Positions 46,855 to 55,029 of a DNA stretch of 64,000 nucleotides are shown here, piece by piece (positions within the stretch are counted from its first letter, which is position 1; the number at the start of each line of letters is the position of its first letter). This DNA comes from Nocardiopsis prasina DSM 43845 (GTDB taxonomy: Bacteria; Actinomycetota; Actinomycetes; Streptosporangiales; Streptosporangiaceae). Location of the stretch: positions 46,645 through 110,644 of the forward strand of contig NZ_ANAE01000133.1 of NCBI RefSeq assembly GCF_000341265.1, given 5' to 3'. The notes under the pieces were generated by a model. The model searched no databases and was not told the DNA's origin. It was given only the letters and a program-made list of their open reading frames with translations. The position numbers were made by a program, and so were the translations under genes.

Positions 46855-47652
46855 TCAGGGTTTGCGGGCCACTCCGCCGTAGTGCGCCACCTCGCTGATC
46901 CGGCCGACCTCGGCGGGGTTCGGCCGCCAGAAGGGGACGGAGACCACCCCGGGCTCCAGGAGCTCCAGCCCGTCGAAGAACCGGCCGATCTCCTCCGGGG
47001 TGCGCAGATGGATGGGGAGCGCCGCGTTCTCGTTCCAGACCGCGGCGGAGTCGACGATCTGTTGGCTGGTGTCGGTGCTGTCGCACAGGGCCAGGAAGCT
47101 GCCCGAGGGCAGGGCGTCCACGTAGGCGCGGGCCAGCGCGTAGGTCCGCTCGTCGGCGGGGAAGTGCCCGAGCGTGCCCATGATGTTCAGCCCGATCGGC
47201 TGGCTGAAGTCCAGGTGCTCGCGGGCCTCGGCCAGCAGCGACTCCGGGTCGAGCAGGTCGGCGTCGATGTAGTGGGTGGCGCCCTCGGGGGTGCTGGTCA
47301 GGAGTGCGCGCGCGTGGGAGAGCACCATCGGATCGTTGTCGACGTAGACGATCCTGGAGTCGGGCGCGACCCTCTGTGCCACCTCGTGTGTGTTGTCGGC
47401 GGTGGGCAGTCCGGTACCGATGTCCAGGAACTGTCTGACGCCCTCCTCACGGGCCAGGTGGGTGACGGTGCGGATGATGAACTGCCGGTCGGCGCGGGTG
47501 AGCTCGACGATCTCGGGGAAGGAGCTCGCGACCTGTTCTCCCAGTTCGCGGTCGACCGGGTAGTGGTCCTTGCCGCCCAGCCAGTAGTTGAACACGCGGG
47601 CGGAGTGGGCGACGGTCGTGTCCAGGGGGGCGGTGCTCGGGGTGTCCGTCAT
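46855..47652 (-). CDS. DUF574/Methyltransf_19 SAM-dependent methyltransferase
   Basis: The 265-residue protein begins with the family signature TVAHSARVFNYWLGGKDHYP (residues 13-32). It then has motif I FLDIGTGLPTADNTHEVAQ, the acidic motif VYVDNDPMVLSHARALL, and the DSTDTSQQIV and PFWRPNPAEV regions of PF04672. This family is expanded in filamentous actinomycetes and often sits in secondary-metabolite or regulatory loci; substrates are mostly unknown. The start ATG at 47652 has a GGAAGG site. It is divergent from the P450 gene. Confidence 0.92.
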   Translation of the reverse strand: MTDTPSTAPLDTTVAHSARVFNYWLGGKDHYPVDRELGEQVASSFPEIVELTRADRQFIIRTVTHLAREEGVRQFLDIGTGLPTADNTHEVAQRVAPDSRIVYVDNDPMVLSHARALLTSTPEGATHYIDADLLDPESLLAEAREHLDFSQPIGLNIMGTLGHFPADERTYALARAYVDALPSGSFLALCDSTDTSQQIVDSAAVWNENAALPIHLRTPEEIGRFFDGLELLEPGVVSVPFWRPNPAEVGRISEVAHYGGVARKP

Positions 47653-47926
47653 GGGGGCCTTCCGGTGGGGGCAGGGCTGTCACGAATCAGGCGCAGTATC
47701 CTGCCCCGCCGTCCCTCCGGGCAACCCACATCCCTTTGCTCCCAAGGGTTCTCGGGAGCGCGGCGATGCTCTGCTCCGCCGCTTCGGTAGCCGGTCCGAT
47801 TCCTCCCGACCCGTCCTGCGGAGGGGGCCGGTGCCCGACGCCGAAAGGCGCCCCTTTCCTCATGGAAGCGACCCGGAAACATTCGGCGCCTACCGTCGTT
47901 CCCACCGCAGCCACCGAGGAGTCTCC

Positions 47927-49357
47927 ATGCGTCACGGAACAGGGTCCACGGGCGATGACGCGGCGGGGGCGGCGGGAGCCGCGCGCTGTCCGTACACCGC
48001 GCAGACAGCCCTCTCCCCCCAGCAGGACGGCGACCGGGGGCTGGCGCGCGGAGAGGAACCGCCCTGGGACCAGCTGCGCTCCCGACACGGAGGTCTGGTC
48101 TCCGTGGAGGTCTCGCCCGGCGTCCCCGGCTGGCTTCTGCTCGGCTACAAGGAGAACCTCCAGGTCCTGCGCGACCAGACCCACTTCTCAGCCGACCCGC
48201 GCCCCTGGGACGCCAGTGGTGCGGCGCCCGTGCGCGGGGCGGCCCTCAACCGCGACGGCGACGACCACCAGCGCCTGCGCCAGCCCATCGTGGACGCGCT
48301 GGCCTCCGTCGGCACCCAACAGCTCGTCCCGGTGGTCCAGCGCGCCGCCGTACACCTGATCGGACGGGTCGAGTCGGCGGGCGCCGCCGACCTCATCGGG
48401 CAGTACGCGGCACCCCTGCCCGCTCTGGCCCTCAACGAACTCCTCGGGTTGCCCGACTCCTACGGGCACCTGCTCGCGGACCTCAGCGCCCGCCTGTGGA
48501 GCGGCGACCAGAAAGGAGCCGCCACCGCCGCGCCGGCAGTGCGCGCCTACTTCCGGGGGCTGGTGGCCCGCAAACGCGCCGAGCCGGGCCGGGACCTCAC
48601 CTCCTCGATCCTGGAGCACCCGCACGGGCTGACTGACGAGGAGGCCGTCGAGGCGCTGCACCTGCTGTGGGCGGCGGGCCACGAACCCACCACCCACCTC
48701 ATCGGCAACGCCCTGCTCAGGTTGATCGAGGACCCCGGAGTGTGGACCGCGTATCTCGGCGGCACGCTCACACCGGAGGACTTCGTCGACTACGTCATGT
48801 GGACCGAACCGCCGGTCAGCGTGCTCGCCGGGCGCTACGCGACCACGGACATGAGGTTCGCGGGGGCCCGGATCAGGCGGGGTGAGCCGCTGCTCTTCGG
48901 GTTCGGCTCCGCGCACACCGACCCCTCCGTCTCCGGTGACACCGCTGACTCCGTGGCCCTGCTGGCGGGGAACCGCGCTCACCTGTCCTGGGGCGCCGGC
49001 GCCCACCGCTGCCCGGCCACCGCCTTCACCCGGGAACTGGTGCGCACCGCCATCGACACGGCGCTGGACCGGATGCGGGGCATGGTCATGGCGGTCGAGC
49101 CGGCCGAACTGCGGTGGCGCCCCGCACCCGGAGTACACGGGCTGGTGGAGCTGCCCGTCTGGTTCACCCCGACCGGGGAGCGCGAGCAGTCCGGAGCCCG
49201 GCCCGAGCCGCGTGAACCGGTCGTCAGACGCAGAAGCCGCCGCAGGACGCGGCTGCCCGCCGCTCAGGGAGCCCGCTACCAGGCGCCCTTCGCCGAGAAA
49301 CCGCATGTCCCGGACCCCCTCGAACAGCTCCTGGAGACCTGGAACCCCCGGGCCTGA
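47927..49357 (+). CDS. cytochrome P450 lacking the ExxR motif (CYP157-like)
   Basis: The 476-residue protein starts at ATG 47927 with GAGGA upstream. The I-helix oxygen-binding segment is LLWAAGHEPTTH, and the heme loop is HLSWGAGAHRCPATAF with thiolate Cys362. The K-helix, normally EExLRW, here reads VDYVMWTEPPV (287-297), so both the Glu and Arg of ExxR are missing (Tyr289 and Trp292). Loss of ExxR is a feature of the actinomycete CYP157 family, found in conservons. No cvnA-D partners are adjacent. The C-terminal 60 residues are an Arg/Pro-rich extension ending PLEQLLETWNPRA. Heme binding is still likely; the reaction is unknown. Confidence 0.88.
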   Translation: MRHGTGSTGDDAAGAAGAARCPYTAQTALSPQQDGDRGLARGEEPPWDQLRSRHGGLVSVEVSPGVPGWLLLGYKENLQVLRDQTHFSADPRPWDASGAAPVRGAALNRDGDDHQRLRQPIVDALASVGTQQLVPVVQRAAVHLIGRVESAGAADLIGQYAAPLPALALNELLGLPDSYGHLLADLSARLWSGDQKGAATAAPAVRAYFRGLVARKRAEPGRDLTSSILEHPHGLTDEEAVEALHLLWAAGHEPTTHLIGNALLRLIEDPGVWTAYLGGTLTPEDFVDYVMWTEPPVSVLAGRYATTDMRFAGARIRRGEPLLFGFGSAHTDPSVSGDTADSVALLAGNRAHLSWGAGAHRCPATAFTRELVRTAIDTALDRMRGMVMAVEPAELRWRPAPGVHGLVELPVWFTPTGEREQSGARPEPREPVVRRRSRRRTRLPAAQGARYQAPFAEKPHVPDPLEQLLETWNPRA

Positions 49358-49385
49358 GACCGGGGGGGCCGTCCCGGACCGGACC

Positions 49386-49589
49386 TCAGCCGCCCTCGGG
49401 GTCCACCACGGCCAGTTCGGGGTGGACGCTCCCCGGATCGTCCGGAGTCGGCTGGTCGCCGCCGCGCCGGTGGTGGTCGAAGTAGGCGCAGGCGTGGCTC
49501 CGCACCGGGTCCACCCCGTACTCCACCGGGAGGTCGCCGAACTGCCTCCGCCACCGCTCCGGGGGCACGGCCACGACCGGCCCCGACAC
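49386..49589 (-). CDS. small protein translationally coupled to lutC (tentative)
   Basis: A 67-residue frame starts at a GTG one base after the lutC stop (TGA, then G, then GTG). It reads VSGPVVAVPPERWRRQFGDL and continues with YGVDPVRSHACAYFDHHRRG. The close coupling and the compact start favour a real gene, but I do not recognise the sequence. The end (STOP at 49386) is 29 bases beyond the stop of the convergent P450 gene. It may be a small partner of LutC or a chance frame. Confidence 0.45.
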   Translation of the reverse strand: MSGPVVAVPPERWRRQFGDLPVEYGVDPVRSHACAYFDHHRRGGDQPTPDDPGSVHPELAVVDPEGG

Positions 49590-49590
49590 C

Positions 49591-50271
49591 TCAGTCGGAG
49601 GGCTCCACCAGCAGCACCTCCAGAGTGCGGGGACCGTGCACGCCCTCCACCCGGTCGAGTTCGATGTCGCTGGTCGCCGAGGGACCGCTGATCCACGTGA
49701 GCGGCCGTGCCGGATCCAGGAGCCGGACGGCCCCCGGCACCCCGTCCACCACCTGGTCCGCCCGCACCACGCACAGGTGGTAGTCGGGGACCAGCGTGAG
49801 GGCCCGGCGGCCCTGGTCCGGTCCGGCGTCCAGCACGATCGTCCCGGTCTCCGCGACCGCCAGCGCGCACCCGGTCACCACGCCGTCGCAGGCGTCCAGA
49901 TCGGCCACCGACAACGGGGCCTCCGGCGCGTCGGTGAGCTGGCGCGCGGTCACCCGCGAGAGCCATTCCCGTGGAACACCCGAGGCGACCGCCACCCGGG
50001 CGGCACCGCGTCGCTCCAGTGAGGCGGCGATCCGCTCGGGCAGAGCGGCCTCCGGTACCCGTTCCACCAGCGCCCGGTAGTCCAGCAGCCGGTCCACCAA
50101 CACCTCCAGGGCTTCCCCCTCGAAGTGGCTCTCGGCGTACCCCTCCCCAGGTGGGGGCGTCACCGGGTCGTCTGCGGGCACGTCCGCGAGCGCCGCCCGC
50201 ACCCGGGCCAGGACCCGCCCCCGGGAACCCATGGCCCCGCCGCTCCCGCCACGCACGTCCGCGCCGTTCAT
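49591..50271 (-). CDS. lutC: LutC/YkgG-type lactate utilisation protein (LUD domain)
   Basis: The 226-residue protein starts at ATG 50271, overlapping the lutB stop as ATGA. LUD-domain features are a Ala/Val/Pro-rich helix (RVRAALADVPADDP), VAETGTIVLDAG (the conserved turn), ALTLVPDYHLCVVRADQVV and TWISGPSATSDIELDRVEG with VHGPRTLEVLLVE at the end. LutC is part of the iron-sulfur LutABC complex that oxidises L-lactate to pyruvate. No cysteine motif is expected in LutC. Third gene of the lut operon. Confidence 0.93.
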   Translation of the reverse strand: MNGADVRGGSGGAMGSRGRVLARVRAALADVPADDPVTPPPGEGYAESHFEGEALEVLVDRLLDYRALVERVPEAALPERIAASLERRGAARVAVASGVPREWLSRVTARQLTDAPEAPLSVADLDACDGVVTGCALAVAETGTIVLDAGPDQGRRALTLVPDYHLCVVRADQVVDGVPGAVRLLDPARPLTWISGPSATSDIELDRVEGVHGPRTLEVLLVEPSD

Positions 50272-51695
50272 CGCTGCCCCTTCCCCCGTTGCTTCCACCA
50301 CTGGCGGAAGGACTCCGCGGGTACGTCCGGCACGTCCCGGGTGTCGGTCCACTTCCCCGCCTGCCCCGGCAGGTGCCGGGGCAGGTCCCCACCGACAAGC
50401 CCCGCCGCGCGCTGCACCGCGTCCAACGCCCCGGCCGAACCGAACACCGCCTCCGCCCCGGCCATGACGGCCTTCTCACCGAGGTGCCCGGGGCCCTCCG
50501 CGACCCGTTCACGCAGGTGCACCAGGACCTCCGGGATGTCGATGGCCACCGGGCAGACGTCGTAGCACGCCCCGCACAGCGACGACGCGTACGGCAGCGC
50601 CCGGTCCACCTCCGAGGACATCCCCCGCAGCTGCGGTGTGAGGATCGCGCCGATCGGCCCCGGATAGACCGACCCGTAGGCGTGACCACCGGTGCGTTCG
50701 TAGACGGGACAGATGTTCAGGCAGGCCGAACACCGGATGCAGCGCAACGCCTGGCGTCCCACGGTGTCGGCGAGCACGTCGGTGCGGCCGTTGTCGAGCA
50801 GCACCAGGTGGAAGTCGCGCGGACCGTCTCCCGGGGTCACCCCGGACCAGGTGGAGGTGTAGGGGTTCATCCGCTCCCCTGTGGAGGAGCGGGGCAGCAG
50901 CTGCATGAACACCTCCAGATCGGACCACGTGGGCACGACCTTCTCGATCCCCACCACGGAGATCAGCGTCTCCGGCAGGGTCAGGCACATGCGTCCGTTG
51001 CCCTCCGACTCCAACACCACGAGCGTCCCGGAGTCGGCCACGGCGAAGTTGGCCCCCGACACCGCCACCTTGGCGCGCAGGAACAGTTCGCGCAGGTGGA
51101 CACGGGCGGCCTCGGCCAGCGCGTGGGGGTCGTCGGTGAGCCCGGGCGGGGCGGGCACCCCCCACTCCGACATCCGGTCCAGGAAGATCTCCCGGATCTG
51201 GGAGCGGGCCAGGTGGATGGCGGGCACCAGGATGTGGGAGGGCAGGTCCTCGCCGAGCTGCACGATCAGCTCGGCCAGGTCGGTCTCGTAGGCCGTGATC
51301 CCGGCCGCCTCCAGCGCACCGTTGAGTTCGATCTCCTGGGTGGCCATGGACTTGACCTTGACCACCTCGGTCTCACCGGTCCGGCGCACCAGCTCGGTGA
51401 CGATCTCGTTGGCCTCAGCGGCGTCGGCGGCCCAGTGGACCGTGCCGCCCGCGCGGTGGACCGACTCCTCCAACCGTTCCAGGTGGTGGTCCAGATGGCG
51501 CAGGGTGTGGGTCTTGATCCGCTCGCCCTCGGCGCGCAGCCGCCGCCAGTCGTCCCCCAGCTCACCGACGACCGCGTCGCGTTTGCCCCGGATGGTGTGG
51601 GTGGCCTTGTGCAGGTTGTGGCGGGTGCGGGAGTCGCCGACCGCCGAACGGGCGGCCTCGGGAAAGGGCGGAAGGCCCAGGAACGTGGCGCTCAT
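50268..51695 (-). CDS. lutB: LutB iron-sulfur lactate utilisation protein
   Basis: The 475-residue protein starts at ATG 51695, overlapping the lutA stop as ATGA. The LUD domain covers residues about 60-300 (TEVVKVKSMATQEIELN, SGANFAVADSGTLVVLESEGN). Two ferredoxin-type clusters follow: CIRCSACLNICPVY near residue 315-328 and CGACYDVCPVAIDIP near 365-380. A C-terminal helical part ends SFRQWWKQRGK. It passes electrons from lactate oxidation. Its order (A-B-C) is standard. Confidence 0.95.
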   Translation of the reverse strand: MSATFLGLPPFPEAARSAVGDSRTRHNLHKATHTIRGKRDAVVGELGDDWRRLRAEGERIKTHTLRHLDHHLERLEESVHRAGGTVHWAADAAEANEIVTELVRRTGETEVVKVKSMATQEIELNGALEAAGITAYETDLAELIVQLGEDLPSHILVPAIHLARSQIREIFLDRMSEWGVPAPPGLTDDPHALAEAARVHLRELFLRAKVAVSGANFAVADSGTLVVLESEGNGRMCLTLPETLISVVGIEKVVPTWSDLEVFMQLLPRSSTGERMNPYTSTWSGVTPGDGPRDFHLVLLDNGRTDVLADTVGRQALRCIRCSACLNICPVYERTGGHAYGSVYPGPIGAILTPQLRGMSSEVDRALPYASSLCGACYDVCPVAIDIPEVLVHLRERVAEGPGHLGEKAVMAGAEAVFGSAGALDAVQRAAGLVGGDLPRHLPGQAGKWTDTRDVPDVPAESFRQWWKQRGKGQR

Positions 51696-52432
51696 GCGTG
51701 CGCGTACTCCTTCTCGGTGCTGGCCAGGATCTCGGCGATGTGGGTGACCCGGACCCCGGAGCGCTGGCGGGACAGGGTGCCGCCGATGTGCATCAGGCAG
51801 GAGTTGTCCACCGCGCACAGGACCTCGGCGCCGGTCTCGGCCACGTGGCGGGCCTTGTCGAACCCCATGGCGGCCGAGACGTCGCCGTTCTTGACCGAGA
51901 ACGTGCCGCCGAACCCGCAGCACTCGGCGGCGCCGGGGAGTTCGAGCAGTTCCAGGCCGCGCACGGCGCGCAGCAGCTGGTAGGGCCGCTCACCCAGGCC
52001 GAGGAGGCGCAGCCCGTGGCAGGTCGGGTGGTAGACGACCCTGTGCGGGAAGTAGGCGCCCACGTCGGTGACCCCCAGGACGTCCACGAGGAACTCGGTG
52101 AGGTCGTACACGCGGGGGCCGAGGTCGGCCATCTTGCGGGAGAGCCTGCTGCCCGCCGCGCCGAGCCGGGGGTAGTTGTCGCGCACCATCGCCGCGCACG
52201 AGGCGGAGGGGACCACCACCGCGTCAGCGCCGTCGAAGGTCCGGGCGAAGCGCACCGCGAGCCTCGCGGCGGGGCGCCGGTACCCGGTGTTGTAGTGCAT
52301 CTGACCGCAGCAGGTCTGGTTCTCGGGGAAGACCACCTCGTGGCCCAACCGCTCCAGGAGGCGGACCACCGCGCGCCCGGTGTCGGGGAAGAGGGTGTCG
52401 TTGACACACGTGACGAACAGGGCGATCCGCAT
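51692..52432 (-). CDS. lutA: LutA CCG-domain iron-sulfur lactate utilisation protein
   Basis: The 246-residue protein carries two CCG-type motifs: the first in PENQTCCGQMHYNTG (near residues 37-51), the second in PGAAECCGFGGTFSVK, along with VYHPTCHGLRLLGLG. These cysteines bind a cluster in LutA/GlpC-type redox subunits. The start ATG has GGAGG directly upstream. It is the first gene of the lut operon, divergent from a FadR-type regulator, with two identical palindromes in the 330-base region between them. Confidence 0.95.
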   Translation of the reverse strand: MRIALFVTCVNDTLFPDTGRAVVRLLERLGHEVVFPENQTCCGQMHYNTGYRRPAARLAVRFARTFDGADAVVVPSASCAAMVRDNYPRLGAAGSRLSRKMADLGPRVYDLTEFLVDVLGVTDVGAYFPHRVVYHPTCHGLRLLGLGERPYQLLRAVRGLELLELPGAAECCGFGGTFSVKNGDVSAAMGFDKARHVAETGAEVLCAVDNSCLMHIGGTLSRQRSGVRVTHIAEILASTEKEYAHA

Positions 52433-52497
52433 GGGCCTCCTTCACGCCCCGGCCCGGCGGGAGGAGCGTCCGGTCCGACGGACGGCAACCGGGGCAC

Positions 52498-52510
52498 GTG
52501 GTCCGACCAC
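52498..52510 (-). promoter_or_regulatory. FadR-type operator upstream of lutA
   Basis: GTGGTCCGACCAC is a perfect 13-bp palindrome 66 bases before the lutA start. It fits the GntR/FadR subfamily pattern TGGTnnnACCA. A second copy of its core lies near the regulator gene, and together they suggest control of lutABC by the divergent regulator. Confidence 0.8.
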
Positions 52511-52675
52511 TTTCGCACAGCGTCGCGAGGGGGAGCAAGAACCCCGTAGCGGTCTCGACACGCGTGCGTCGGGCGTTCAGGTGCCATATACACGACGCAG
52601 TGCATCCTTCCCCCACCCCGGGTGAGGTGTCCGTTCGGTGGGCGGGGCAGTCCGGGGAACGATCCATCGCACGGG

Positions 52676-52686
52676 TGGTCCGACCA
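52676..52686 (+). promoter_or_regulatory. second FadR-type operator, next to the regulator gene
   Basis: TGGTCCGACCA repeats the exact core of the site at 52498-52510. It is 79 bases before the regulator start, placed for autoregulation. The two copies are 178 bases apart. Confidence 0.78.
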
Positions 52687-52764
52687 ATCGGCGAGGTCAG
52701 GCGGGCGCGAGCACGGGCATGGCGAGTAGAATCGCCGTGTTCGTGACGGAGACGGGGGAGTGGC

Positions 52765-53466
52765 GTGGTCGAGGACGTGCGGACCCCGGTGGCCCGACGG
52801 GCCGTCGAGCAGATCAAGGCCATGATCGCCGACGGGGAGGTGGGGCCTGGGGAGCGGCTGCCCACGGAACGGGAGCTCTCCGTCCGGCTGGGCGTCTCCC
52901 GGGGATCGGTACGCGAGGCGATCCGCTCCCTCACCACGCTGGGGGTGCTGTCGGTCCGCCACGGGGCGGGCGTCTACGCCACCGCGCTGCGCCCCGCCGA
53001 CCTCCTGGAGGCCTTCTCCGTCCTGGCCGAGGTCTCGCGCGACGAGACCTTGCTGGAGGTCCTCCAGGTCCGCCGAATGATCGAACCCGCCGCCACGGCC
53101 CTCGCCGCCGCCCGCGCCACCCCCGAGGACCTGGCCCTGGTCGGCCGCCTCCTCGACCGGATGGAGGACGCGGCCGAACGCGCGCCCGCCGACCACGCCG
53201 CGGACGATCTCGGCTTCCACCAGGCCGTCGTGGCCTGCGCGGGCAACGCCACGCTCTCCGCGGTCCACGCCGGGCTGTCCTCGCGCACCTTCAACGAACG
53301 GGTCTGGGCCGGGCTCGGAGCGGAGGGGCTCACCGACACCCTCTTCCAGGACCACCGGCGCATCCACGAGGCGCTCTCGGCGCGCGACCCCGAGGCGGCC
53401 CGGGCGGCCGCCGCGGCGCACGTGCTGCGGGGGGAGCGCTGGCTCAGCCTTCGAGCCGACGGTTGA
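52765..53466 (+). CDS. FadR/GntR-family regulator, probable lut operon repressor
   Basis: The 233-residue protein has an N-terminal winged helix (PGERLPTERELSVRLGVSRG, SVREAIRSLTTLGVLSVRHG) and a C-terminal FCD ligand domain (EVLQVRRMIEPAATALAA, DLGFHQAVVACAGN, DHRRIHEAL), with the His residues that bind a metal and a carboxylate. GTG start with GGGGGAG. Divergent from lutABC and flanked by its likely operators; lactate is the expected inducer (LldR/LutR type), by context. Its 3' end overlaps the convergent acidic-protein gene by 23 bases. Confidence 0.9.
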   Translation: MVEDVRTPVARRAVEQIKAMIADGEVGPGERLPTERELSVRLGVSRGSVREAIRSLTTLGVLSVRHGAGVYATALRPADLLEAFSVLAEVSRDETLLEVLQVRRMIEPAATALAAARATPEDLALVGRLLDRMEDAAERAPADHAADDLGFHQAVVACAGNATLSAVHAGLSSRTFNERVWAGLGAEGLTDTLFQDHRRIHEALSARDPEAARAAAAAHVLRGERWLSLRADG

Positions 53467-53755
53467 CCCGGTCCGCGTACTGCTCGGCCCTGAGGACCCG
53501 CGACAGGTCCTCGCGCCGGGGCTCCGTGGAGCCGTCCTCCTCGAGGGAGGACTCCCCGTCCGGAACCTCCTGGCCGACTTCCGCGTCTACACCGAGTACC
53601 CCGTGGTCCTCGATCTCGTCGATCCGATGGTTCTCGGAGTGGTCCTCCAGGTACTCCGCCACGGCGGAGTCCTGGTCCGGGGCGCCCACGTCCATCTCGG
53701 CGTCCACGTCGTCGACGTCCGTGGCGTCCCTGTCGAATTCGGCGGATTCCGTCAT
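53444..53755 (-). CDS. acidic small protein (DUF5709-like)
   Basis: The 103-residue protein starts at ATG 53755 with GAGGGGG upstream (an ATG at 53794 is possible). It is very acidic and likely disordered: FDRDATDVDDVDAEMDVGAP, then EYLEDHSENHRIDEIEDHGV, then a Glu/Asp stretch, and the basic end LRAEQYADRVNRRLEG. The layout is that of the actinobacterial DUF5709 group; the match is by general look. The function is unknown. Its 3' end overlaps the lut regulator gene on the other strand. Confidence 0.6.
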   Translation of the reverse strand: MTESAEFDRDATDVDDVDAEMDVGAPDQDSAVAEYLEDHSENHRIDEIEDHGVLGVDAEVGQEVPDGESSLEEDGSTEPRREDLSRVLRAEQYADRVNRRLEG

Positions 53756-53921
53756 CGGCGGCCCCCTCGCCTCGGTTTCCCTGTATTCGATCATGCCTGG
53801 TCGCGGCGGGAGACGCCAGTGGTCAGCCGCGCAGAGGGCGAAGAGGACGAAACGGGGCGCCCGTTGCCGACGGTAGGCTTTTGCGCCGTCGTCCGAAGAC
53901 AGAGACGGAGTTCTCCTCCCA

Positions 53922-54821
53922 GTGATCACGCGCGAACGGGTCCGTGCCCTCGTCGAGGCCCCCTGGTTCCAGGCCAGCGTCATTACCCTCATCCTGATCA
54001 ACGCCGTGATCCTCGGTTTCGAGACGTCGACGCGGATGATGGACAACCACGGTGATCTCCTGAAGAGCGTCGACCGGGTCATCCTGGCCCTGTTCGTCTT
54101 CGAGATGGGCCTGCGGATGTTCGCCCATCGCCGGGAGTTCTTCCGGGACCCCTGGAGCTGGTTCGACATGGTGATCATCGGGATCGCCCTGCTCCCGGCC
54201 TCCGGTCCGTTCGCGGTGCTGCGGATCCTGCGGGTGCTCAGGGTCCTGCGACTGTTGTCGGTGATCCCGTCGCTGCGCCACGTGGTGGCCGGGCTGTTCC
54301 GCGCGATGCCCGGCATGGCCTCGATCATGGTCCTCGTGGTGCTGCTGCTGTACGTCTCCGCGGTGATGGCCACCCGGCTCTTCGCCACGGACGCCCCGCA
54401 GTACTTCGGTGATCTGGGGACCTCGCTGTTCACCCTGTTCCAGATCTTCACCGCCGACGGCTGGAGCAACATCGCGGCCGAGGTCATGAAGCACCAGCCG
54501 TACGCGTGGGTGTTCTTCGTGGTCTTCGTCATGGTGTCCACGCTGATCGCCCTCAACCTGTTCATCGCGGTGGCGGTCGAGGCGTTGGACAAGGCCGGAC
54601 ACGAGGAGCAGTACGGCAGACCCGGGCAGGGCGGCGCCCCGGGCGCCGAGGAGGGCAGCGCCCCCGACGGAGACCCCGGGGACACCCCGGACGGTGGTGC
54701 CAGCCGGACCCCGGACGAGGGCCAGCGGCAGATCCTCGCCGAGCTGCGGGCGCTGCGCGCCGAGGTGGCCTCGCTCCGCGACGAGCGCGAGCTGCTCCGT
54801 GGCGAGCACGAGCGCATCTAG
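53922..54821 (+). CDS. bacterial voltage-gated cation channel (NaChBac superfamily)
   Basis: The 299-residue protein has six membrane segments. S1 is VITLILINAVILGFETS, and S4 carries repeated Arg every third residue (LRILRVLRVLRLLSVIPSLR). S5 is GMASIMVLVVLLLYVSAV, the pore helix and filter read FQIFTADGW (T177-A-D179-G-W181), and S6 is FVVFVMVSTLIALNLFIAVA. A C-terminal linker is rich in Gly/Asp and ends in a coiled coil (LAELRALRAEVASLRDEREL), which holds the tetramer. The filter is unusual: bacterial sodium channels have TLESW, with Glu at position 3. Asp here could alter the Na/Ca preference. Start GTG 53922 with GGAG 12 bases upstream. Confidence 0.9.
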   Translation: MITRERVRALVEAPWFQASVITLILINAVILGFETSTRMMDNHGDLLKSVDRVILALFVFEMGLRMFAHRREFFRDPWSWFDMVIIGIALLPASGPFAVLRILRVLRVLRLLSVIPSLRHVVAGLFRAMPGMASIMVLVVLLLYVSAVMATRLFATDAPQYFGDLGTSLFTLFQIFTADGWSNIAAEVMKHQPYAWVFFVVFVMVSTLIALNLFIAVAVEALDKAGHEEQYGRPGQGGAPGAEEGSAPDGDPGDTPDGGASRTPDEGQRQILAELRALRAEVASLRDERELLRGEHERI

Positions 54822-55029
54822 TCGCCGCACCAACCAGCAACCGCCCCGTGGTGCCGCGCCGTCCGAAGGACGTGTTCGCATGGGGAAGCCAAGCCAAGTG
54901 CGGGGGCCGAAGCCTCCACCGCCACCGCAACGGTCCGAGGTCGCCGTCGTGGAGCTCACTGAGCCGGGTTCGAGGACTGTGGGACCGGCGGTGGTACGCG
55001 TGGCGGGGGGCCTCGGCGTCCTGGGCCGC

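Noticed and set aside
43753..47790. A 1345-codon rightward open frame across the RNA-repair and DUF574 genes
   Set aside because: It is the complement of four well-supported leftward genes, and the product is Arg/Gly/Pro/His-rich without motifs.
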